Source of the DNA: Dirofilaria immitis
Lineage: Eukaryota > Nematoda > Chromadorea > Rhabditida > Onchocercidae
Length of the DNA stretch: 64,000 nt
Reading direction: 5' to 3'
Assembly: GCA_024305405.1 (NCBI GenBank)
Contig: JAKNDB010000087.1
Location: 4,838,501-4,902,500, forward strand
In this document: positions 50,830 through 61,611 of the stretch, piece after piece
Position numbering within the stretch: position 1 is the first letter of the stretch
How the letters are laid out: every line of letters begins with the position of its first letter
Position numbers and translations under genes: made by a program
The notes under the pieces: model-generated
What the model was told of the DNA's origin: nothing
Database searches by the model: none
What the model saw: the letters and a program-made list of their open reading frames with translations, nothing else

Positions 50830-53384
50830 ATGGAACGAAACCGTCAATTAAAGACATTTATTCATCTGAAATTCTAGCCATGCTATATTTGTGCGGCAGA
50901 ATGGAAGCTGCAAAACAACAATCGACGGGTGATAATTGAGTATAATGAGCAAGCTAAACTTGCTGAGGACGAAGATAAGGTATTGAAATGGAGTTTGAAG
51001 AGTAGTAGCGAATAAGTAACTTCTGAATAAGTTGTTAAAGTTTTAGAGATGGAAAATAATTTTAGTGCGAAGCAACAATAGTGCGTGAAGTAATGGATAC
51101 CTTGAAAATGATGCAACCAGAATCGTGGCAAAATACTGCCATCGATGGCTCTGTACTAAAACGAGATACTGAAGAGGTGCAGTCTTAAATTTTTGATCCT
51201 GGATATTTTGTGAATTTTATTTCTGTTGATTTTCGAAATGAATTATTTTGAATTATATTCAGTTGTTTTTAGAATACAATAATGATGAGGAATAGAGCAA
51301 AAATAGAAATATGAAAGACAGACATTGGCAAAAGAGTTTCGTATGTTTAATTGAAAAAGATTACTGCATTTCAAATTATGCAAATTATTAATTTGATTAT
51401 ATCAGTTGACCAAATATTTTCATTTTGAAATCAGTAGAAATAAATTGGCGAAAAGTTTTCGAAGAAAAATAATTTTAAATGAAAAAATAGTGATAAAGAT
51501 TTAATTTGTTCCTTAATTTGTAGCTTCTGAATGAGAATCAGAATCCGCTATCAGTCGAACAGTTTCGAAAGAAGCTAGCCTTTCTGAGTTCACGTTGGGA
51601 AAAGTATCGGATGCAACAGGATTTCAATAAGTGGACAGCATTACGACATTGGCTTCGTTTACCAACTCTCCGACATCGTTTGCAGGTTAATGACAGGAAT
51701 ACTTCTGGTGCATTCAAAGTCTGTAAAAATTAATCAGTGGCATATATAGAATGACCATCAGGTCTGTCAGTATCAACTTTGAATTAACAAACTTTCATAA
51801 TTTCCTTTACTTAATGCATCGTTTTGACTTTCATATTTTTATTAGCATGAATCCAGATACAGATTTTTATTGATAATCAAAGGTTCTGGAAAAAGATCTG
51901 AAAAGTGAAAAGCAATCGAGACGACTCCGGCGACTCTTGCAGCGGGTACAAGAAGTACAGAATATGCTACAAATTGTTGGAAAAAACTGCGAGATGTTTA
52001 TGCCGTTTTCCATCGTGAAGGTCAATTTATTAAATTTCTACAATTATTTTTATGCGTGGCAGAAATTTTCAGATTTCATATAACTACGCATCTTTAATTA
52101 TTTGATGATTAGTAACCACATATAGTCAAATAATGATTACAGTCTTATCAATATCTAAAACCTATTCTGGCTTATTGTTTTTCTGTGAGTAAAGTAATAT
52201 TAGGATAGTTTTTCTATGTGTATTTATATAGGACATCATTTTTTTTTTTTTTTGGTATATAATGGTCGATGATATCGAAACATTCAATGATATTAATTTT
52301 AGAGTAATCTTATTTTGAGCAACATTGAAAGTTGGCTCTAGATATATCGATAAATTTTTTCGAACATGTGCATCTTATATCATCTTTACCTATAATATTT
52401 AAGCATAGTCTTTCATTTCGAAATATTTAAAGATATTTTTTGAGTTAAGTTCAGTTAATAGCAATGATATAAAAGAGACTTAGATGAACGGTTTGAAAAA
52501 TTAGCATTATTTCCTTTAATAATGTGTTTTCGGAATAATTACGCCATCATTATAAGATCATTAATTGGGTGCAATGCACAGTATTCAGTCATTTTTCTTT
52601 TATTTTTCTGTAACATCAATTTCTCATCTCATTTGATTTCTTTTTACCGAGGAAAGATATGTTTCATTGATCAGCTTATTCACCTGATCCAACAATGTTT
52701 GGTTCTTTTCTTTTAAACTTAGAAAATCGCAGAATGCTTTTTAAGTATCAATATTTAGCAATCAACTGGAAGATAACTACAAACGTTGAACAGACGAATT
52801 CGTAGCATCTTTAAAGAGAAAATTAAAGAAGTAATTTAGAAGTGTCGCTTGAAAGTCATTCTAAAGCTCAGGATGTTTTTAAAAATACTAAAGAAATTAA
52901 ACATATATTCTAACAAGTATTCCGGAGTAGTTTTTGTGATTATCAAAATGATTCATAATATGCTTAGAATTGGCGACTGTTAATAATTAGTATATATGGA
53001 AAACTTCTCTTGCATAAAACTCATATGGATGAAGAGTAATACAAACATAACAATGTAGGATTAAAGAAAAGTCAAAGTTCAAATAATGTTTCAAACAGAA
53101 AAGTATTTAATTGGTACTGAATACCAATTTTTCTTTGTGAAATTGAGAACATGATTATTTATTTTTATATATGTCCTTGATAGAACTTTGAGATCATTCA
53201 CTTTATTCATACGCAATGTTTCTTTAGAGATTAGGTATTTTTACTACTTATTAGAATTTTTAATGAGTTTCCTCAATTTTTTTCATTTTCAGGCAAATTT
53301 CCATATTCTGAAACGATTTTACGGAAGCGCTTTGCTTTAGCTATAGATCATAAGCTATTACAATTACGACGACGACACGCTTAA
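50830..53384 (+). CDS. Small basic, coiled-coil-like protein of unknown family
   Basis: Exons 50900-50979, 51066-51176, 51524-51685, 51883-52020 and 53293-53384 chain by phase. A tiny first exon 50830-50842 (Met-Glu-Arg-Asn) fits the phase, but its donor is weak. The protein is about 165 residues, strongly charged and predicted helical: EWKLQNNNRRVIIEYNEQ, LKMMQPESWQNTAIDGS, FRKKLAFLSSRWEKYRMQQD, then WTALRHWLRLPTLRHRLQVL. Next come an Arg-rich helix (EKQSRRLRRLLQRVQEVQNM) and the end RKRFALAIDHKLLQLRRRHA. Exon 51883-52020 lacks one A in the run 51981-51986; adding it gives KKLRDVYAVFHREGKFPYSE across the junction. There is no signal peptide, membrane segment or enzyme motif. I do not recognise it; a structural or complex-subunit role would be a guess. 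Confidence 0.6.
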
Positions 53385-56300
53385 TCAAAGCATACTTTGT
53401 CATCAAGTTCCGAGGAAAGAATCTTAACATCAATCATTCGCAACAATTATGTACTGTTACTTGTTATTTCATTTCGTTGAGAAATATGACTTAAAGTTGG
53501 CTATGACTCATGGGATATAATCCTAAATTTTCGTTAATTTCGTTTTCCTCGTTATTATTATAATTATTATTATAATGCATGATACTATAATTAAATGAAT
53601 GCACAGTTACTGAACAGTGATGAACATTGTTAGTTTTTTCGAATTACCTTTCAAAATTCGGGAATTAGCTTGTCAATCTTGTCACACATGAACAAGGAAC
53701 TTGAGAATCCATTTTTATGCTATACTCTTAAATTTTTCATTTAAATATATTCAAATTTTATCCCTTATGAGAAATCTGTTGCATTAAATGTTAATTTGTA
53801 ACATTTTTACAAATTAAACCAAATATTTTTATGAATTAAACTATCAGATATACTTTAAGATTTTAATGCGGAATTTTGAGATCGCTGTTCGAAAAAAATT
53901 TTCGTTGAGATTGATATTTTATTCCTTTTTCTTTCCCAATTGATTCATTGTAATGAGTTCATAAAAATTTCGGATTTTAATCACTGGATAATTTTTTGCG
54001 CTGTTCTTAAAATTGGATCTTATTTTATATTTAACTAACAGAAATGTCTTCATAAAACCTAAACCTTTAAGACAACTTTTGTCAAAATGCTTCAGAATAG
54101 TTTTCTGCCTAATCATTTAATTTAAAACAGCATCTTCTGACTATGTAAAAGATTGCCTTTGTATTGCGGTTTACTTTGTTTTTATATAAACTTTTTCAAA
54201 ATATTGCAAATCATCAGTTTGCTGCTTTCTGTCGATTTCAATTAATTCCTTAACTGATTTTCCTGTTGTTGTTCCGTTTTTCTTTGGAATTTTGTTTAAT
54301 TTAAAGATTGATTTAAAAAATAGTTCATTTCTTCTATTCACACCAAATTCAAAGTTCACAGGAACTTATTGATGATAACAGCGATGAATGGTATTTTAAC
54401 GATTATACATTTTTCACTATGGCTGAAAACGTGCTGCTCAACTACAATATGAGCAATTCTTCCAATTTTTCAATACAAAAAAAATTGAACATTTTCCAAT
54501 TTCGTTTACTTTTCAAACAATCTTAAAGTACGATTTGTTAATTCAGGCATAAATATCAGATGAGAGATATGGAATAAAGAAAATTTTATATGATCTATAA
54601 AACACTGAGAGATTCAGAAAGCTCTCCAACTTTTAAAACAATTAAGTTCAGTTGGCTCATTCTTCCATCTCTGTCACATAATTTTTTTAGGAACTAAACT
54701 AATTTTTTTAGAACTGAACTCATCAACCTTTCAGGTTTCTTCTTTTTCTGAGTTTTCAAATCATTGAAGATTAATTAAATTATTGGCATATCAGAATTGT
54801 GAACCTAATCCAACTATTTGCACGCTATTAAGCTAATCGGTCAACTTCCGTTTGTTTAATGATCACTTATTTCTAACGGCATAATTTGAACATTGTTAAA
54901 TTGAAAAACAGGAAACATGATCATAGATTTATTTTTAAACAATTTAAATCATCATACTTTGCAAAATCTTGCTTTCATGAAGTTTTCTATAACCACACTT
55001 TTACGCCCTTAGCTACACATCTAATGTCGAATAAATATGAAAGACGTTATTTAGCACAGAAGCAGAGACAAAAGCAATTCTTCTGTTTCAATACATTTTC
55101 AACAATCTTATCATACGATAAACGATCTCACAGAAACTAGTAAAATCTGCCAAACTTTATAGTTTACTTTATCTTGTAGGAACAGATTCCAACTCTTCAA
55201 TTGTTTTCAAATTGATTGAGTCAAGAAAAGTAAACTGTAAAGTGTGATGACAACTGCAATTTCGGATATTTTTTCTGTCGTAGTTCTATTTCTATTAATT
55301 AAGTTATAAAAGATAGTGAATGAGGCTAAAATCAATTGTTTATTTTTAGTGTATGATATAAAAACTGTTTATATCAAAAATTATATCTAATTAATGAACA
55401 ATTGTTAATATTTGTTTATTTTCGCTAAATTTTGCTAAAAGTTTGAAAAAATATGCCTAAGCTTTTTTGCAAAATAGTTTGGCATGGATTGCTAAAAAAA
55501 CATGCATGATAGATAAGAGAGTTATAAAATATCAAAGACATTCCATCCAAAAGTTGCAAAATTGGAATTTGAAAAGAATCTGAGAATATGCTGAATTCCA
55601 CATAGGCAGACAAATGTAACATAACTTCCACGAAAAGATTTTCTCCATTCACTATGCCAAATCAACTTGCAAATGATGGAAAGAAATTTTGAGAAACTAG
55701 TTTAACACAATGTAACTTGAGATGAATATCTCTTTCACTTTTTTCTTAAATAATCAGAAATTTTTTGATTTAGGCCAAAAAATTATAATGGCAGAAGTGT
55801 GAATGCATATGTATAAATTACATTAATAAGCTTTTTGAGGTGATATTAATAAAATACACTGCCGACTAAACTCAATGAAATTCTAGAAGCATTTCTTTCC
55901 AGATAAGGAAATCTAAGTAACAAAACGGTTGCATAAAAATTATCTTATTATTGCAACAAAATTTTTTTCAATGTACTATCAAAAGAAGTTAATATACTAC
56001 AGTTGCATGCAGACGGATCTTATTATTTGAACCCGATAAATGCGATAAATCGAAGTTTTCATTTAATGATATTAAGAAGTTTTTGTGTGGTTTTCAACAG
56101 GAAACGAAGAAATGGAAAAAGAATTTTTCATGAATGTTTTATAGAAATTTCAAATCTACCCAATGCAAAATTGACTCATTAAAGAAATTCATAATCTTAA
56201 TACTCAAAAATATGAACGCCTGTTTTTCCCGCATTTATAAATAAATTATCATACACACTTTATTAATGATCAGAGAAATTTAAATATAATCAGTAGCAAA

Positions 56301-58163
56301 AATTGAACAGAAAGAAAAATCTTAACATCATTGGAAAAAAATAAATCATAAATGCAACATTTTTTTCGTATCACTGCTACAGTTCTGATTTATCAGAAAG
56401 GATTAAACTCATTTCAGTATGATAATTTTATTAATAAATGCAAAATTAAAAAGTAGATAGTCTAATGCTTGCGCATTCATAAGTTAACTTCTTATGCTGT
56501 TGTTTTCCACTTCCAAACTTCTAATTCTATTTGCCTGGTCACTTGCTTTGAGCTGTAGCTCTTCTTTTTGTTGTTGAGACGCAGATCTTCTCGTTTCGAC
56601 GAATCTCGTCGATACCTTTGTATGTGCTGGATCGATTGACAAAAATTATTGCTATTTCAGAGTTCATGTTCCAATGCACTCGCGCTATAAACGAATAAAT
56701 GAGCGAATCCCAACCATGATTTCTTTTGTACCCTTTTCTCATTTTTTATTCGACCGTTGCGGCAATTAATTTCGGTCTCCTTGATTCGACCGTGCCTTCT
56801 AGTTTTTTTTGTTTTTTCATCCATTCTTTTAATCCAACCTTTTCCTTTTGACTTGTACCTAACGACATTATTGTTTTTATAGTAAACCACGTTATTTTTA
56901 ATTTTAATGCTTAATTATTATTTTATTTACTCAATTGATTTTTATCATATAAACAATAAATAAATAAGAGTAATATAATTTGCAACAAAATTAAATATAT
57001 AACAATTTAATATATACATTACATATGAAAATATGATTTTGGCTTTTTCGATAGAAACGATTGAAATAGTAAAATGGCCAAATGTGAAGTAATTGCAAAA
57101 AAATAAGATTAGATTAACAATTGGCTATGTCCAAAGATTTTTTAATTTTTCTGCGAGGTATTTCCTTGGATTGAAGATGAAACAATCATTCTTTTTTTCA
57201 ATAAAATAGATCATGGAATGGACGATGATAATTTAAATGATGATATGATATCATCAGCATTATCCCTCTATTTAATTCTTATAAATCATAGAGAACTAAA
57301 TTCGATTTCAGTTTGGAATTCAAAATTCATATTTAAGGAATTTAAAAGAAAGTTAAGAAATAAATCTTGATTTCTTGTTACAGTTGATACCAAATTGTCG
57401 TATAATTATAACCATTTACTAATGAAATGTTTGATCACATAATTTGCATTGCATTGCTAGCTTCATATTTAAAGCAATGAATAAAAATTATTGCTTTATT
57501 ACCCACGAACAAAATATCGTCCATGATAGCTTTAATCAGTACAAAAAATGAATAAATAAAAAGATTGAATTTGAATACGGAATAATTTGGATTTTGTATT
57601 CAGAAGATTGATGGGAATTGTGTTGTATACTCTCTTGCAGGAAAACAGTTCAGCTATTTTAACTTTTCCACAAACTTTTTCCAGTGGTACTGACATTTAC
57701 TACTAATATGTGAAAGGCATCGTTAAATAAGTTGTTAAAATGATTATTCGCAAATTTATCATAAAGATTGTGATAACTAACAGTGAGATAATTCTAAGAA
57801 CTGTACAAAATCAATAGTACGAAATGAAAAAAAAGCGACTACGATAACCGTTAATAGTACCACAACAGTAAATAGTACAAAAGCGCCTGATAAGCTTCAG
57901 AAATTTGATCTGTTAAGTCTGAGTGTGCATATGTTAAATGATTATGTTAGTGAAATTAAAATAATGTTGAAATAAATAGTAGATAATATTAAATGAAATG
58001 CAGTGATAAATAATTTGATGAAATATATTTGTATATAACAAATGGAAGTCGAAATCCTCAAATTGCCTAAAGTCAAGATACATTTGTCTAGCTTTTTATC
58101 CGCGATTTTCATTTCTTTCCGGCTAAAAAAATTTTGTCGTTGCTTATTTAAAAATATTGTATT

Positions 58164-58216
58164 GGATACAGTAAATATCAGACACCTTTGATTTTTTAAG
58201 ATAAAATTGCCAATTT
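58164..58216 (+). repeat. Dispersed repeat, copy 2
   Basis: Matches 45575-45627: starts GGATACAGTAAATATC, contains ACACCTTTGATTTTTT and ends GCCAATTT. The two copies are 12.5 kb apart, one intronic and one intergenic. Confidence 0.75.
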
Positions 58217-58577
58217 AGTATAATAATATCGAAGTTCATTATGCAGTGTCATTTCCTGTAAAATTTCGTTTATGTTAAATGACTGCATTCAAAGATTCTA
58301 TCCGTTTATTTTTCGATTTGGCGAATTCAACTTTCTATTTCCTTAACATTTAAATTTAAAAGAATAATATGGAGGATTCATGAAAGTTTCTATAAAATAT
58401 TTCAATGATTAGAAATATCATTTTGGTTATATTAATCATTCTTCATATTAATTTATTATTATACTTGAAAACAGGTTCTTTTTTCGATGGAAAATCGTTG
58501 ACCAGCTTTCAGTTCATATTATTGTGTATATACACGTCTTCTTGTCGATAAAGAAGAAACGACGGAATGTTACTGCT

Positions 58578-58609
58578 GCATACCTGCATACTTGCATACC
58601 TGCATCACT
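58578..58609. repeat. 8-bp tandem repeat GCATACCT/GCATACTT, four units
   Basis: Units GCATACCT, GCATACTT, GCATACCT, GCATCACT follow one another in a locally GC-richer patch 1.4 kb upstream of the CNNM start codon. Confidence 0.85.
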
Positions 58610-60012
58610 TCTTCCAAATGACAGCAACGATAACGGAAAGAGCTGGAAGGTAGGTGGGCGGTGCGTTTACCTTTGCTTCCCTTCTTTACGAATATTTACA
58701 ATCCTTTTCATTTTTACAAAAATTTCCGGAAAAATTATAACGCATTTCCATTTTTATGATTTGTAAACTTCACTGTTTTAGAATCTGATAAAAAAGTTTG
58801 ATTCGGAATGAAGTAAAATAAGATTCCATTGGACCGATTAGAAATCAATCGATATGCCTTTCCGTAGTGTAAATTAAGAAAGATAACGCGACAGTTCCAT
58901 TACAGAATATTTTTTTTTACTGGCATATCTGATTAAACATTTTTCAGAATTTCAGAAAAATCTTTCTCATTAAGAATCTCTTTCTAAAAACAAAAATAAT
59001 ATGTTTATCACCATAAATCCATAATCTAATACTTAAATTGAAAATTTATAATAGAAATACAAGAAGCAGTTTCATTATAGAATTCAAATAAAGTCGCAAT
59101 AAGGAAATATTTCAATTCGGTGATTTTATATTTGTTAATTATGCTTTCATCAACTAATATTTGATTAAATCCGAAAATTTTTTTGCAAATTATGGAATCC
59201 AAAGCTTTTTCTATTTTTTTTGCGTATACTTTCTCATTAAGATGAAATCATATAAGAAAATTCTCCGTGAAATATTTAAAATGGTGTCATAGGATACTAA
59301 GCATTTTAATTTTATCTATTTTGTTTAATTTTATAGTTGATAAAATCAGTTTATCAATTGGATGATTATCATTCTCTTGCTATGATAATACTGTATAATT
59401 ACGGCACTTTTTTTTCATTTCATATGCCAGTTAATAATTTATTCTGCCGTCATTGTTGTAATTCTTAGACAAATATTAATTTTTATTGATAAACTGAGTG
59501 TTATTTCGTTTTGATTGATTGAATCGCATGTATAAAAGAATCAAAAATGATGCTACTTAAAGCATATTTCCCACTTTTCAAGATCGTTTGAAACAACAAC
59601 CTTGAGAAAATCGATTCTGATATTTAGAAGAAACTTAGTCTATGCTGTTGATTTGCGCAGTGTTCCGATTGATCTCGAAGAACTGCGATCAGTGTTGCCC
59701 TGATCAAAACTTTGAGAAATCGTTTCAATCATGAAATGTGAAATGATCGTTGGTGTCATTTACAACTACATTTACTGTCTTTATCGACGAATGCGTGATA
59801 TATACTGAAAGGTTCATTTCCAAGAAGTCATAATTTTAATGGCTAAAGCTTGAATATCTATTACTGCTGCCTATTAGCTCACAAGTTATTCATTCAGAAA
59901 TTAATTTTTTTTTATAAAAGTTTATGCTTCAGATTAAGTTATTGATATTCAACGTTTTATCGATAAAATCATTTGCTTTTATTCGAAATCGTCGTTCAAA
60001 GAGATTTGGAAA

Positions 60013-61577
60013 ATGGCTGGCATGATAATAGCATTCACAGTTATTCTAATTGCTTTCCTCATGCTAAATACAAGAGGGTTTAATATCGATTCCTTAAACA
60101 TCAGGTCATTTTTTTATTTGTAAAAATTGTTGCATCTTTGATAGGTGCGAATTCATCTTCCAGTTTCCGCTGAGCATAATAATTAACCAATGGTTTCCCA
60201 TTTTTCTAAATAATTGCTTTCATTTCATTTGATTTTTTCAAATTTTAATAATCGTTTTATTCCAGGAAGTTAAAGTTGAATTTATAACATACGAAATGAG
60301 ACCATATGTTTCGGGTATACGAGTTGTCAACATACCAAGCAAAAGTAGTTTGATAAGTTATTCGTAAGTTTGATAAGCTTTTATAATATCGAGTAGAATT
60401 TTAATTGGGCAAAAACACAACTTTTATTTTTTAGCAACATTTTTTTGACAGAATATGCACAATGTGAAATTAGGATTTCAGATAATAACAACAGCAAAAA
60501 TAGAATTAGCATAATTTGAATTAAATACGATTTTCTATTTTACTGCGAATCGGTTTGTTTTTATCGTTTCAGTGAATCAGGTGCTACAATAATTTATCCA
60601 GATTCACGAGCACGCATTGTAATGTTCGGTTATCATCTTGATAAAATCGATATCATATCACTTACAACAGACAATTGCTTCAATTCGGTAGTTAACATTT
60701 CTCGCCCTGAATTCATCATTCAAACCGTCAAACGGCTCGATTTTGTTGCCTATTTCGCTGAGTATGTTCAATTAATTTTTTTTTGCTTCTTCTGAGCATT
60801 CTGAAGTTAAGATTATGCATTTATTTTCTCATATTTTCAGATCAATAATATATTTTAATTCAAAAAAAAACTAAATTTCAAAATAGTGGAAAACAGTGAA
60901 TTGAATTATGAGTTTTAGATCAGATGAACCATATCACATTTGTTATAAAGTACGTATGAGTAAAGAAGCAAACGAAGAGGAAGAGGATATGATTATGGTA
61001 TGAATATTTTAAATTTGGCTCATTTTTTCATGTTGTTATATAAAAAAGCATCGATATTTGAAATGATCGATAAAACTATCCTGCAGCTATAATTCGAAGT
61101 TTATATGTTCAAATATATGCTAAAGATGTTCTTCTACAAATTCATATTATTGTTAAATTAATTTGATGAGAGTAAGGATTTTTAGTGGTTCATTTTTACT
61201 CCTTTATATTTTAATATTCACTAGATTCTTTCATCTTTTTGATTATCAACAATTTAGATGGATGAATCGCGTAATTCAATAGTTACGGAAACACCAACTC
61301 GCATATATTATCTACCTGTATATCTGCAGATCAGTATTATTTTTGTACTCTTTTGTCTGTCTGCTTTATTTTCAGGCCTTAATTTGGGCCTTATGGCTCT
61401 TTCACCTCAGGAATTGATGCTTATACAAAAATGTGGTAATTTTTGCTGAAGTATTAGCAGAGTAGAATTAGTTAAATGTTAATAAGCGCCTCTATTATGG
61501 TATACAACGCTGAAAAACAATTTCGTATGTAATAACAATGATTGTATGTTTTCAGTAATAAAATGAAATAAAATTCA

Positions 61578-61611
<34 letters not shown>

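Larger units (their letters stand above)
53385..60012. other. Intergenic stretch upstream of the CNNM gene
   Basis: About 6.6 kb, mostly AT-rich, with no supported gene. Features inside: a less AT-rich block at 56525-56870, the second copy of a dispersed repeat (58164-58216), an 8-bp tandem repeat (58578-58609) in a GC-richer patch, and a short coding-like segment at 59627-59702 (frame SVPIDLEELRSVLP followed by a stop) that I could not join to anything. Confidence 0.5.
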
